From Corynebacterium camporealensis (GTDB taxonomy: Bacteria > Actinomycetota > Actinomycetes > Mycobacteriales > Mycobacteriaceae), in NCBI RefSeq assembly GCF_000980815.1, contig NZ_CP011311.1, positions 788,571 through 852,570 of the forward strand: a stretch of 64,000 nucleotides of DNA, read 5' to 3'. The notes beneath the pieces are model-generated. The model was not told the origin of the DNA and made no database searches. It worked only from the letters and a program-made list of their open reading frames with translations. Of this stretch, positions 8,242 through 17,008 are shown in pieces; the stretch's first letter is position 1; each line of letters begins with the position of its first letter. Both the position numbers and the translations under genes were made by a program.

Positions 8242-8874
8242 CTAGTCCCCTGCACGATCCCCCACAATTACGACAGTTAGTGGCTGCTGTAACGATGCGG
8301 CGGCCACCTCGTGGGCCTGACTTTCCGCCAGCGCGACCAGCACTGTTGCGTCGTTTCCTTCCGCCACAGCGCCGGTGGAGACAATCCGCGCGCCCGCCGC
8401 CACGACTTCCGGTTCTGCGGCATCATCCACGGTCACGATGTTCACGGTATCGCCGTGGTGAAGGTGGGTGATGATTTGCGGCTCGGCAAGCTTTAAAGGC
8501 AACAAATGGCTCGTCACATCGCCGACCAACTCTTGGGTCAGCTCCGCACCTAACACGCGCTGCTCCGTGAGTACCTCGCCTGCACCGGCAGCAGCCACCA
8601 CAATCCGCCCCTCCAATTCCTCGGGCGCGACCTGCAACGCAGAATCCGGAACTGACTCCGCAGGCAGCCGAATCGTGGCGACATCGCCGGCATCCAACGC
8701 GCTGCCGGCTTCTACATCGCGCGCAAACGCCAACACCCGCGGTTGTTCGCGTGTGCCCATCACGACGCTGACCAGCGCCGCACACACCAACACCACCGCC
8801 AGCCCGCGGCGCAGAACGAGCATGCGGGAATACCCCGGAGTAGCTAAAGCCTGACGAAGAGCAGAAAACCTCAT
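8242..8874 (-). CDS. SAF domain-containing membrane protein
   Basis: 210 residues. A signal-anchor helix at ~23-42 (LVLRRGLAVVLVCAALVSVV) is followed by a SAF (CpaB/FlgA/antifreeze-like) domain at ~48-110, recognisable by ARDVEAGSALDAGDV and RIVVAAAGAGEVLTEQRVL. The C-terminal region resembles the RcpC/CpaB family. In pilus systems such proteins help assembly in the cell wall, but no pilus genes are nearby and the function here is unknown. It lies between the 5-FTHF ligase and mscL on the same strand. Confidence 0.7.
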   Translation of the reverse strand: MRFSALRQALATPGYSRMLVLRRGLAVVLVCAALVSVVMGTREQPRVLAFARDVEAGSALDAGDVATIRLPAESVPDSALQVAPEELEGRIVVAAAGAGEVLTEQRVLGAELTQELVGDVTSHLLPLKLAEPQIITHLHHGDTVNIVTVDDAAEPEVVAAGARIVSTGAVAEGNDATVLVALAESQAHEVAAASLQQPLTVVIVGDRAGD

Positions 8875-8897
8875 ACCCTCTTAGACTGCGCACAACC

Positions 8898-9440
8898 TCA
8901 CTCGGTTCCCCCAACTAAGATTTTATTTACCGGCACGTCGTGGGGATCGCCAGGCACGTCATCGCGAAGCTCGTGCTCATAGACCATGCCCACCAACCTC
9001 ACACCTGACAAGTTTGCCAGTGCACGGTCGTAGTAGCCGGCCCCTTTGCCCAGGCGTACCCCATCGGGGCTAATCGCCAGTGCCGGGACAAAAATCACAT
9101 CACACTCGCGAAGCACCGAACTATCTAGTCGCGGACCGACAGGCTCTGGAATGCCATAGGCACCCGGTGCCATCTCGCCGGTGTAGGCGGTCCAGGCAAG
9201 CTGGCCATCGGAAAGCGAAATGGGCAAATACAGCCTGTCCACGGCTGCGGCCAGAGCTGGTACGAAGTCTGGACCACCAGGTTCAGATCCCACCGGGTAA
9301 TACGCAGCCACGGTGGAACGAGGTGCCAACTGGGCTAGGGCGGCATCGATAAGCATGGCGTTGGCCCGCTCGCGTTGAGACTTAGTCAATTTTTTGCGGC
9401 GAGCGACAAGTTCCCGACGAAGTTCCGACTTGGTTGTCAT
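8898..9440 (-). CDS. 5-formyltetrahydrofolate cyclo-ligase
   Basis: A 180-residue enzyme converting 5-formyl-THF to 5,10-methenyl-THF using ATP. The C-terminal active-site motif LGKGAGYYDRAL and the N-terminal LRRELVARRKKLT basic helix are both present. I chose the ATG at 9440 (MTTKSELRRE), which is preceded by GGGAGG and by a TAGAGT element. The frame stays open to 9527, but that would overlap the divergent galU start. It is divergent from galU, as in M. tuberculosis Rv0992c/Rv0993. Confidence 0.9.
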   Translation of the reverse strand: MTTKSELRRELVARRKKLTKSQRERANAMLIDAALAQLAPRSTVAAYYPVGSEPGGPDFVPALAAAVDRLYLPISLSDGQLAWTAYTGEMAPGAYGIPEPVGPRLDSSVLRECDVIFVPALAISPDGVRLGKGAGYYDRALANLSGVRLVGMVYEHELRDDVPGDPHDVPVNKILVGGTE

Positions 9441-9490
9441 GGCCTCCCACTCTACTGCGAGTGTTACCCCCAGCGGCGGCGTGAGCGCTG

Positions 9491-9496
9491 TAAGGT
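9491..9496 (+). promoter_or_regulatory. Probable -10 hexamer of galU
   Basis: TAAGGT lies exactly 7 nt before the galU ATG at 9504, consistent with a leaderless transcript. Confidence 0.45.
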
Positions 9497-9503
9497 CGAT
9501 CTT

Positions 9504-10421
9504 ATGGCTAATGAACGAACCCTCCACGGGATCAAGACGGTCGTCGTACCGGCTGCGGGTATGGGTACTCGCTTTTTGCCGGCGACGAAGACGGTGCCCA
9601 AAGAACTACTCCCCGTAGTGGATACTCCGGGTATTGAGTTGATTGCGGAAGAGGCCGCTTCGGCTGGAGCGCAGCGCCTCGCCGTGATTACTGCACCGAA
9701 CAAACAAGAGCTCATGCGCCACTTTGAGTCCTTCCCGGGCTTGGTGGATACCCTCGATGAGCGCGGTAAAGATGAGCAGGTCGCCAAGGTTAAGCGCGCC
9801 CAGCAGCTCATCCACCCAGTCGCGGTGGAACAGGACAAGCCGCTCGGCCTCGGCCACGCAGTGGGGCTGGCAGAACAAGTGCTTGGCGATGACGAAGACG
9901 CCTTCGCCGTCATGCTGCCCGATGACATCGTTGCCCCGGCAACCGTGATGGAAGAAATGGCGCGCGTACGTGCAGCGCTGGGCGGAAGCGTGCTGTGTGC
10001 TTTTGAAGTCTCGCCGGAAGAGACCTTCAACTACGGTGTCTTCGATGTCGAGGACACCAACGCACCGGGTGTGAAGAAGGTCGTCGGCATGGTGGAAAAG
10101 CCAGAGCCGGAAGACGCACCCTCGAACCTGGTGGCCATTGGCCGCTACCTGCTGGACCGCAAGATTTTCGATGCCCTGCGTCGTATTGAGCCAGGCAAGG
10201 GTGGCGAGCTGCAGCTTACCGACGCCATCGAGCTGCTCATTAAAGAAGGCGAACCCGTCCACGTCGTCGTCCACGAAGGCAAGCGCCACGACCTGGGTAA
10301 CCCCGGCGGATACATCCCGGCTAATGTTGACTTCGGCCTGCGTGATGAAAAGTACGGCCCGGCCTTGTACAAGGCGATCAAGCAGATCGTGGAAGATTAC
10401 GAGGCCGAAAAGGGTCTTTAA
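9504..10421 (+). CDS. UTP-glucose-1-phosphate uridylyltransferase GalU
   Basis: A 305-residue nucleotidyltransferase making UDP-glucose, the precursor for trehalose, glycogen and envelope sugars, and also the substrate of the UDP-sulfoquinovose synthase-like enzyme encoded at 40.9 kb. It carries the signature GMGTRFLPATKTVPKELLP and a central GLGHAVGLAE loop. The frame is open back to 9375, but the conserved start is the ATG at 9504 (MANERTLHG), 63 nt from the divergent 5-FTHF ligase. The glp gene follows after 20 nt. Confidence 0.95.
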   Translation: MANERTLHGIKTVVVPAAGMGTRFLPATKTVPKELLPVVDTPGIELIAEEAASAGAQRLAVITAPNKQELMRHFESFPGLVDTLDERGKDEQVAKVKRAQQLIHPVAVEQDKPLGLGHAVGLAEQVLGDDEDAFAVMLPDDIVAPATVMEEMARVRAALGGSVLCAFEVSPEETFNYGVFDVEDTNAPGVKKVVGMVEKPEPEDAPSNLVAIGRYLLDRKIFDALRRIEPGKGGELQLTDAIELLIKEGEPVHVVVHEGKRHDLGNPGGYIPANVDFGLRDEKYGPALYKAIKQIVEDYEAEKGL

Positions 10422-10441
10422 GCCCGAGAAAGGCGGTTTCC

Positions 10442-11692
10442 TTGCGTTCTGTAGAAGAACAGCTGGCGTTTATTACGGATGCGGCGATCACTCCAGAACC
10501 GGTGCGCATTGCAATTGCCAACGCACTGGGTCTGATGTGTGCCGAAGAGGTGCAGGCTAATCAGCCTTTGCCTGGCTTTCCGCAGGCAGCCATTGATGGC
10601 TATGCCGTGCGCGCCGTGGATATCGGTGGCGAACGCCCCTTGCGAGGAGAAGCTGAACCAGAACGTTCCTTGCCCGTCGTGGGTGAGGTCCCGGCGGGTT
10701 CGCGCCAGCCGCTGCGCCTGCAGCCCAAGCAGGCAGTGCGCGTCTACACGGGTGCGCCGTTGCCCACGCTTGCCGATGCCGTGCTTCCTCTCGAGTGGAC
10801 CGATCGCGGGCGCAAGCGCGTAACTGCACGTCGTCCGGTGCGCTCCGGTGAATTCGTGCGTCGCGTCGGCGATGATATTCAGCCTGGCGATGTCGCTGTG
10901 TCTTCCGGTTCGATTTTGGGCCCGGCCCAGATTGGTCTGCTGGCTGCGGTGGGGCGGACGAAGGTGCTGGCTTATCCGCGCCCGCGCGTGAGCATCCTGT
11001 CTTTTGGCAAGGAACTCGTGGATATCGACCGCGAGCCGGGCCTGGGTCAAGTCTTTGACGTGAACTCTTATGCCTTGGCGGCTGCGGCGAAGGAAGCTGG
11101 TGCCGACGTGCACCGCGTCGGTATCGCAGAAGGCGAGCCGCGCCGGGTGCGTGAGGTGCTTGAAACGCAGCTGGGGCGTAGCGAAGTGCTGGTGATTTCT
11201 GGTGCCGTGGGTGGTGCGGGCGCAGAGGCTGTGCGCGACGTGCTCGAAGAACTTGGCGATATTGACACCTCGCGTGTGGCAATGCACCCGGGTTCCGTGC
11301 AGGGCTTTGGTCTGCTGGGTGAGGAACGCATCCCGACCTTCTTGGTGCCGTCCAATCCGGTGTCGGCACTAGTGATTTTTGAAATCTTTATCCGCCCGTT
11401 AATTCGTGTCTCGCTGGGCAAGCGCAATGCGAACCGGCGTGTGGTGCGTGCGCGTGCGCTCAACAACATCGAGTCGCGCCCGGGCCGCCGCGGATTTATT
11501 CGTGCTCGCTTGATGCGCGATGCCGAAACTGCCGATTACCTCGTGGAGGGCTTAGGCGGTGCCTCTGGTTCGCCGGCACACTTGCTGGCGGGTCTGTCGG
11601 AGGCAAACGCCATGATTCGGGTGCCCGAAGAAGTCACCGACATTCGCCCCGGCGATGTCGTGGACGTTCACTTCTTAACCCAGCGCAGCTGA
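10442..11692 (+). CDS. Gephyrin-like molybdotransferase Glp (MoeA family)
   Basis: A 416-residue MoeA/gephyrin-fold protein starting at TTG 10442. It has the N-terminal MoeA domain (PLPGFPQAAIDGYAV), the YTGAPLPTLADAV motif and a C-terminal domain IV (~340-415). The loop that reads GGVSxGxxD in classical MoeA is SGAVGGAG here, so catalytic insertion of molybdenum may be weakened. In C. glutamicum, Glp and its membrane receptor GlpR tie FtsZ to division and polar growth. The downstream glpR gene supports that role here. The stop overlaps the rimJ start by 1 nt. Confidence 0.85.
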   Translation: MRSVEEQLAFITDAAITPEPVRIAIANALGLMCAEEVQANQPLPGFPQAAIDGYAVRAVDIGGERPLRGEAEPERSLPVVGEVPAGSRQPLRLQPKQAVRVYTGAPLPTLADAVLPLEWTDRGRKRVTARRPVRSGEFVRRVGDDIQPGDVAVSSGSILGPAQIGLLAAVGRTKVLAYPRPRVSILSFGKELVDIDREPGLGQVFDVNSYALAAAAKEAGADVHRVGIAEGEPRRVREVLETQLGRSEVLVISGAVGGAGAEAVRDVLEELGDIDTSRVAMHPGSVQGFGLLGEERIPTFLVPSNPVSALVIFEIFIRPLIRVSLGKRNANRRVVRARALNNIESRPGRRGFIRARLMRDAETADYLVEGLGGASGSPAHLLAGLSEANAMIRVPEEVTDIRPGDVVDVHFLTQRS

Positions 11693-12402
11693 TGTTCGAT
11701 CCGTGGGGGAGAGGACCCCGGCAGTTCCGCGGGCCTAGTCGCGGCAAGGTTTCTGCGCAGCACCCCGGTTGGCCAGAGGCCACCGAGCAGGTGCACCTAC
11801 CGGCGAGTCGGGCGTTTCCGCAGGGCGCCCGGGTGAGGCTGCGCCCGTTGCTGCGCGGGGACGGCAAGGTGTGGCGCCAACAGCGCATCGCTGATGAAGA
11901 GATTTTGCGTCCGGTAGAACCCACCGCCCGGGACGGTTGGGAAGAATCCCAAAGCCAGCAAGCTTTTTGGGACATGCTGGTCAGCCTGCGTACGGCGGCG
12001 CTTAACGGGCGCATTTTACCGATGGTCATTGAGGTCAACGGTCATTTCGCTGGACAGATGACCTTGGACAATATCCAGCACGGCAGTTTGAAAGAGTGCT
12101 GGATTGGTTACTGGGTCTATTCGGCTTACTCCGGTGGTGGGGTGGCCACGGCGGCCTGCGCACTGGCTACTGATCATGCGTTCCGGCGCGTCGGTATGCA
12201 CCGAGTGGCGGCAACGTATATGCCTTCTAATCCGGCGTCCGGCAAGGTGCTGAAGGCGAGCGGGTACCGCGAAGAAGGCTTCTTGCGCCGCTATATTCAC
12301 ATCGATGGGCGCTGGGAGGACCACCACTTGGTCGGGCTGGTGCGCGATGACTTCCCAGATACCTGTGTGGATCGCTTGCGGGCGGCTGGCCGGATTCTGT
12401 GA
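11692..12402 (+). CDS. RimJ-like GNAT N-acetyltransferase
   Basis: 236 residues. A ~45-residue N-terminal extension precedes a GNAT fold of the RimJ/RimL type (RVRLRPLLRGD, then IGYWVYSAYSGGGVATAACALATDHAF and SGYREEGFLRRY, quoted in pieces). It is expected to acetylate the N-terminus of a ribosomal or other protein. It is encoded directly between glp and glpR with a 1-nt overlap to glp, matching galU-moeA-rimJ in M. tuberculosis, so it is probably in the same operon. Confidence 0.85.
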   Translation: MFDPWGRGPRQFRGPSRGKVSAQHPGWPEATEQVHLPASRAFPQGARVRLRPLLRGDGKVWRQQRIADEEILRPVEPTARDGWEESQSQQAFWDMLVSLRTAALNGRILPMVIEVNGHFAGQMTLDNIQHGSLKECWIGYWVYSAYSGGGVATAACALATDHAFRRVGMHRVAATYMPSNPASGKVLKASGYREEGFLRRYIHIDGRWEDHHLVGLVRDDFPDTCVDRLRAAGRIL

Positions 12403-12525
12403 ATTAATCACTTTAGTAACACCAGTAACAGGTTTGGGCGTGGCGCCGGTTCGTAGCGAACCTGCCTGCGTGGCTGCAGATATTCTTGCCACAGACAAGT
12501 TTCCGACAGGAAGGTAACGCCCCAC

Positions 12526-13596
12526 GTGTCTACCGCCATCCCGATTATCCTCATCGTCATTGTCTGGCTTTTCGTGCTGGCTCCGTGGCTGCTGCGCTCG
12601 CAGCGCCCGATGAGTCATACCGGTGAGGCTTTCGAAGAAACCCGCGTGCTTTACGAGGGTGATTCTGGCGATCTCGCAGGCGCACCGCGCCCGCGTGCCC
12701 GCCAGGAAGATGCTGCGCGTGCTGCTGCGAGCGCACACGGCGATGAAGAGGAAGAGTACGAAATCGTCGATGCCGACACTCCCGACGAGGTCGGTATTGC
12801 ACGTGCGGTGGGCAAACCAGAAGATACCGTCGAGGGCGAAATCGTCGACGAAGACGACGACGTACTGGTTGAAGACACCGAGGATGAGCCAGAAGAGGCG
12901 GTCGACGAGGGCGCTGAGGGCAGCGCCGAGGAAGACGAAGACGAGAGCTTCGAACCGGTCGAGGGCGAGATCGCTGAGGACGCTTACGACTTCAACGAGA
13001 CTTACACCTCCCCGGTGGATCTGATGTACCCGGGTGCGGTCGACGCTCAAGAGCAGCGCGTGGCTGCTGAGGTTGAAGAACCGGAAGAGGTTCAAGAAGA
13101 CACGGAACTATCCGATGAAGAGGTGGCTTTCGCCCAGTCGCGTCGTGGTGGTTGGGACCCGGTTGCCGACAAGAAGGCGTCCGCCGACCGCTACCAGCGT
13201 CGCCAGCGCACCCTGCTGGGATTGGTTGTTGCCGTGGTCGCGACGGTTGCGGTGGGCATCGTCGTTGGTGGCTGGACCTGGTGGCTGGCCGCTGTTGCTG
13301 GCGTACTGACGCTGGTCTACTTGATTGCGCTGCGCAACCAGGTGCGTCAGGAAAAGGCACTGTTGCGTCGTCGCGTGCAGCACCTGCGCCGCGCACGCCT
13401 GGGTGTGCGCAACGCCGCCGATGAGGAACTCGCCATCCCGCGCAACCTGCGCCGCCCGGGTGCCGTAGTCATCGAAAGCGATGACGACAGTCCGGACTTC
13501 GTGCACCTGCCTGTCCACGACGGCGACGACCGCTTCGACGATGAGCCGCCTATGACTCGGAGGACTGACGAGCTAGCTGCCCGTCGCGTGAGCTAG
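12526..13596 (+). CDS. Gephyrin-like molybdotransferase receptor GlpR
   Basis: A 356-residue membrane protein. The N-terminal TM (AIPIILIVIVWLFVLAPWLL) leads into ~200 residues of very acidic, low-complexity cytoplasmic chain. Two adjacent TM helices at ~228-265 follow, then a basic juxtamembrane region and a C-terminal tail. This layout and the linkage to glp match the corynebacterial receptor that binds Glp at the division site. It starts at GTG 12526 after AGGAAGG; a TATTCT element at ~12480 could be its own -10. The last 47 nt overlap the end of the convergent tag gene. Confidence 0.8.
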   Translation: MSTAIPIILIVIVWLFVLAPWLLRSQRPMSHTGEAFEETRVLYEGDSGDLAGAPRPRARQEDAARAAASAHGDEEEEYEIVDADTPDEVGIARAVGKPEDTVEGEIVDEDDDVLVEDTEDEPEEAVDEGAEGSAEEDEDESFEPVEGEIAEDAYDFNETYTSPVDLMYPGAVDAQEQRVAAEVEEPEEVQEDTELSDEEVAFAQSRRGGWDPVADKKASADRYQRRQRTLLGLVVAVVATVAVGIVVGGWTWWLAAVAGVLTLVYLIALRNQVRQEKALLRRRVQHLRRARLGVRNAADEELAIPRNLRRPGAVVIESDDDSPDFVHLPVHDGDDRFDDEPPMTRRTDELAARRVS

Positions 13597-14209
13597 GAGC
13601 CCAAATTCCGGTACGCCCTCGGCGATGTGAGCCCACCAGGTGGGTGTCGACCATGCCGAGGGCTTCCATCATCGCAAAGCAGGTTACTGGCCCGACGAAG
13701 CTAAAGCCCGCCTTGCGCAGCGCCTTAGACATCGCGCAGGATTCCGGGGAGGTCTGCGGAACATCTTCCGCATAGACCGGACACGGGGTTTCCAGCGGTG
13801 TAAAAGACCAAATAAACTCACTCAAGCCACCTTCAGCGCGCAGCTCAAGGGTGGCTTTCGCATTGTTGATGGCGGATTCGATTTTGCGGCGGTTGCGGAT
13901 GATGGAGGCATCGTTAAGCAACTGCTCCACTTTGGCCTCATCAAAGGTGGCGACAACGTCCGGGTCGAAGTCGGCAAAAGCATGTCGGAAAGCATCGCGC
14001 TTGCGCAACACCGTCGCCCAGGAGAGGCCTGCTTGGAAACCCTCTAGGCATAGCAGCTCAAAGAGGTCTCTTTCGTCGTAAAGCGGCACGCCCCATTCGG
14101 TGTCGTAATACTCCTCGAGCAGGGGATTGTTCGCGGCCCAGGGCGAGCGCTTGAGGCCATCTTCACAGGTAACAACTTCGGTCAGGGTCTGATTTTGTGT
14201 AGTAGTCAT
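13550..14209 (-). CDS. DNA-3-methyladenine glycosylase I (Tag)
   Basis: A 219-residue base-excision glycosylase removing 3-methyladenine. The family signature is clear (EWGVPLYDERDLFELLCLEG, QAGLSWATVLRKR). Of the zinc ligands known from E. coli Tag, the N-terminal Cys (VVTCEDG) and the His in DTHLVG are present. The fourth ligand position is Ser, followed by His (GSHRR) rather than Cys, so the histidine may substitute. The gene is ~30 residues longer than E. coli Tag, and its 3' end overlaps glpR tail to tail by 47 nt, an unusually long overlap. Confidence 0.9.
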   Translation of the reverse strand: MTTTQNQTLTEVVTCEDGLKRSPWAANNPLLEEYYDTEWGVPLYDERDLFELLCLEGFQAGLSWATVLRKRDAFRHAFADFDPDVVATFDEAKVEQLLNDASIIRNRRKIESAINNAKATLELRAEGGLSEFIWSFTPLETPCPVYAEDVPQTSPESCAMSKALRKAGFSFVGPVTCFAMMEALGMVDTHLVGSHRRGRTGIWAPSSRDGQLARQSSES

Positions 14210-14261
14210 ACCCTATTGGACTGGAGTTTTCGCCAAATGGTTCCCAACAACTTGTGCAGGG

Positions 14262-14267
14262 TAGGGT
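14262..14267 (+). promoter_or_regulatory. Probable -10 hexamer of the doxX promoter
   Basis: TAGGGT lies exactly 7 nt before the ATG at 14275; no Shine-Dalgarno is visible. Confidence 0.45.
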
Positions 14268-14274
14268 ATTCAGC

Positions 14275-14688
14275 ATGAATAGACCCGCCGTTCGCGATGC
14301 CGCGTTGCTGTTTGCGCGCTTGATCATCGGCATCATTTTTGTGGTGCATGGCGTGGATAAGCTTTTTTTCACAGGCATGGATGAAACCATCGGGCAGTTT
14401 TCTGCCTGGGGTGTGCCCGAACCGCAGATTCTCGGCTGGGTTGTGGCGCTGACCGAACTGATTGGCGGCATGCTACTGGTCATTGGTTTGCTTGCCACGT
14501 TTGCGGCGGCGTTGCTGGCGATTATCGTTGGCGGTGCGAGCTACTACGTGCACTTTGCCAACGGCTTCTTCGCGGCGGAAAATGGGTTGGAACTTACCAG
14601 TGCGCTGGTGGTGTCGTTGGTTCTAATCGTCGTATTCGGTGCAGGTCGCGCTAGCTTGGATGAGGTGTTACGCAATGTTGAATCATGA
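14275..14688 (+). CDS. DoxX family membrane protein
   Basis: A 137-residue protein with four TM helices, starting RPAVRDAALLFARLIIGIIF and VVHGVDKLF, typical of DoxX. In M. tuberculosis a DoxX protein belongs to a membrane oxidoreductase complex with superoxide dismutase and SseA that handles thiol stress. I chose the ATG at 14275 over the GTG at 14254 because of the TANNNT element 7 nt upstream. The 3' end overlaps the anti-sigma-like gene by 14 nt, so the two are translationally coupled. Confidence 0.85.
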   Translation: MNRPAVRDAALLFARLIIGIIFVVHGVDKLFFTGMDETIGQFSAWGVPEPQILGWVVALTELIGGMLLVIGLLATFAAALLAIIVGGASYYVHFANGFFAAENGLELTSALVVSLVLIVVFGAGRASLDEVLRNVES

Positions 14689-15376
14689 CTCATTCCAGGC
14701 TGCCATCTCCGCCCGTTTAGATGGTGAAGCATACGAGCTTGACGATGCCGTCTTGGACACCCACCTGGCCAACTGCCCCGATTGCCGTGCGTACGCGGAT
14801 AAAGCAGCGGCGCTGTCGTCATCGTTAAGCTTTGTCGAGTCCAATGACCAGGGCATGGCTCCGCCGAAAGAACTTTCTGAAGTTATCTTGGCCGGCGTGG
14901 AACCAGAGTGGCGCCGCGCCTCGAATGCCCGGCAGATTGCACTCGTGGTCGCCCGGTTGTTCTTGGCTGTCCTCGGCCTGGCTTTCTTGGTGTGGGGCGT
15001 GCTGCAGGTTGTTAGCGCTTCCGGTATTGCGCCGGTGAGTGCCGATGGCAGTGTGCTGGATCCCAGCGCTGACCCCGAGCGCGGGCTTTTTCTCATGGAA
15101 GGTGCCGCAGTGCGCTTTGGGTTGGCTTCCGGTCTGTTCTTCGCGGCGTGGCGGCCTTCGCTGGCCCCAGGGTTGTTACCGGTGACCTGCACGATGTTTG
15201 CCTTTGCTGCCGGCTTTGCGGTGCGCGATATTGCCTTGGGCACCGCCGTGATTGAGCAGGTGTATTTCCTGCTGGGCTCCGGTCTTGCGGCAATCGGTCT
15301 GGGGTGGGCCTGGGCTGCTGATAAAGGCTACGTGCTGCGCGGGTTTGTCCGCCAGCTCAACGCGAATCCGAACTAG
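14675..15376 (+). CDS. Zinc-finger anti-sigma-like membrane protein
   Basis: 233 residues. The N-terminus carries the zinc-binding anti-sigma motif His-x3-Cys-x2-Cys (HLANCPDCRAY, ~residues 31-41) at the end of a helix typical of zf-HC2 proteins. The remainder holds about five hydrophobic helices (from ~90). This would suit a membrane redox sensor holding an ECF sigma factor, but no sigma gene lies nearby. It starts at ATG 14675 inside doxX, which suggests joint function with DoxX. The stop codon is shared (CTAG) with the convergent pmt. Confidence 0.7.
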   Translation: MLNHDSFQAAISARLDGEAYELDDAVLDTHLANCPDCRAYADKAAALSSSLSFVESNDQGMAPPKELSEVILAGVEPEWRRASNARQIALVVARLFLAVLGLAFLVWGVLQVVSASGIAPVSADGSVLDPSADPERGLFLMEGAAVRFGLASGLFFAAWRPSLAPGLLPVTCTMFAFAAGFAVRDIALGTAVIEQVYFLLGSGLAAIGLGWAWAADKGYVLRGFVRQLNANPN

Positions 15377-16941
15377 GTCCAGCTCGGCAGCCACATCATG
15401 GAGTGGTACCAAGAATCAGGGATAACCAGGCCGTAGAGAATTGGAGAGAAGTACACAAACATCGCCAGCACCAACGCCAGGTAACCGACGACAGCGAAAG
15501 TGCCCCAGCGCAACTGCCCACCTGCCAGCGACTGCGCCCACTTCCAGCCGACGAGCTTTCCGCGGCCAATAAAGCGACCTAAAGCCAACGCCAATGCGAC
15601 GATGACAAAGGGAATAAATGCTGCGGCGTAGAAGAAATACATCTGGCGGTCGAATGCCGCCAACCAGGGTAGAAAGCCTGCAGCAAAGCCGACTAGGGGT
15701 AGGACGTAGGCGAACCTACGGCGGATAAACACGCAATACAGCGACCAGATGAGCACCGGTACGACCAGCCACCAAATAGCCGGGGTACCAAAGAGGAAGA
15801 GCATGCGACGGCAGGGCTCATCTACGGCGCACTCAATGTCGGTTGAGGAGTAGTACAAAATTGGGCGTGCGCCTACCAGCCAGGCCCAAGGTTTGGAATC
15901 CCAGGGGTGCGAATGCCCACCAGAACTCGTCAGCGAGGAGTGAAACTCCAGCACGGAAGCGTGATAGTAGAACCAGCCGGCAACGGGTTCTGGCAGTAAC
16001 TGCAGGGGAGAGTAGCTATCGATAGTCCCATCGACCTTTGCGTGGCGATACACCGATGTCTCCGATGCGAACCACGCACGCCAGGACCAGATATACAGCA
16101 GTACTGGAACCAGCACGATGGATGCCAGTGCGGCTGGGGTATCGCGCAGCAGAGTGCCGACGACGTAGCGGCGCACACCGTAGCGCTTGCGCAAATACAG
16201 GTCGGCAAAGACGCTAAACAGGCCGAAGAACATTATGTAGTACAGACCGGACCACTTCACCGCCAGCGCCAGGCCTAAGAAGATACCGGCGGTAAAACGC
16301 CACCAGCGAAAGCCCAAACGTGGCCCGAAGGGCGAGCTTCCCAGTTCGCCGGCTAAAAAGGCCGAGTGCAGTCGCTGGTGAACCTGCTGGTGGTCAATGA
16401 CCAAAGCCCAGGCAGCAGCCATGATGAAGGCCACCTGGAAGATATCCAGCATGCCAAAGCGGGAAGAGACTAATAAAACGCCGTCGCAGACGGCGATAAA
16501 ACCTGCTAGGGCACCCACCTGCCAGGAGCCGGCGAGGCGGCGGGCTAGGGCCATCGTCAAGAGCACCACTAATGCACCAAACAAGGCGGTCATAAAGCGC
16601 CAGCCCCAGGGCGAGTAACCAAAGACTTGCTCTGAAAGCGCGATGATTTGCTTGGCTAGCGGCGGGTGGACGACTAGCCCGTAGCCGGGGTTGGATTCGA
16701 TGCCGCCGATGAGCAGGTTGTCCCAGCTGCGCACCATGTCCCAGGCCTGCGGCACGTAGTGCTTTTCATCAAAGACTGGCGTGCCCTGCGAGGTGGGGGT
16801 GCCTAACCCGATAAAGCGGGTGAGAAAAGCCAACAGGCCGATGACAGCGAAGCTGATGCCGTCCGCCCGGCCCCAGCGCGGTGGCCGGGGGAGAGGCGGG
16901 CGAATCTTATCGCCTTGCGGCGCAGCAATTGCGGTAGTCAC
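15373..16941 (-). CDS. Dolichyl-phosphate-mannose-protein mannosyltransferase (Pmt)
   Basis: A ~522-residue GT39 membrane enzyme that O-mannosylates secreted proteins from polyprenyl-phosphate mannose. The catalytic Asp-Glu pair is in TPVFDEKHYVPQAWDM of the first extracytoplasmic loop, with ~10 TM helices and a conserved LVVHPPLAKQI loop. The frame is open to 17064; I prefer the GTG at 16941 (VTTAIAAPQG), which gives the usual length, avoids overlap with rsmI, and has TACACT just upstream. It is divergent from rsmI, as in M. tuberculosis Rv1002c/Rv1003. RpfB-type proteins and other secreted proteins are plausible substrates. Confidence 0.9.
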   Translation of the reverse strand: MTTAIAAPQGDKIRPPLPRPPRWGRADGISFAVIGLLAFLTRFIGLGTPTSQGTPVFDEKHYVPQAWDMVRSWDNLLIGGIESNPGYGLVVHPPLAKQIIALSEQVFGYSPWGWRFMTALFGALVVLLTMALARRLAGSWQVGALAGFIAVCDGVLLVSSRFGMLDIFQVAFIMAAAWALVIDHQQVHQRLHSAFLAGELGSSPFGPRLGFRWWRFTAGIFLGLALAVKWSGLYYIMFFGLFSVFADLYLRKRYGVRRYVVGTLLRDTPAALASIVLVPVLLYIWSWRAWFASETSVYRHAKVDGTIDSYSPLQLLPEPVAGWFYYHASVLEFHSSLTSSGGHSHPWDSKPWAWLVGARPILYYSSTDIECAVDEPCRRMLFLFGTPAIWWLVVPVLIWSLYCVFIRRRFAYVLPLVGFAAGFLPWLAAFDRQMYFFYAAAFIPFVIVALALALGRFIGRGKLVGWKWAQSLAGGQLRWGTFAVVGYLALVLAMFVYFSPILYGLVIPDSWYHSMMWLPSWT

Positions 16942-17008
16942 GAAGGTAAGTGTAATAAAAAGACCGACCTGCCAAGCCCTAAAGGGTGCGGTGTGGTTTG
17001 CTTGGGTT

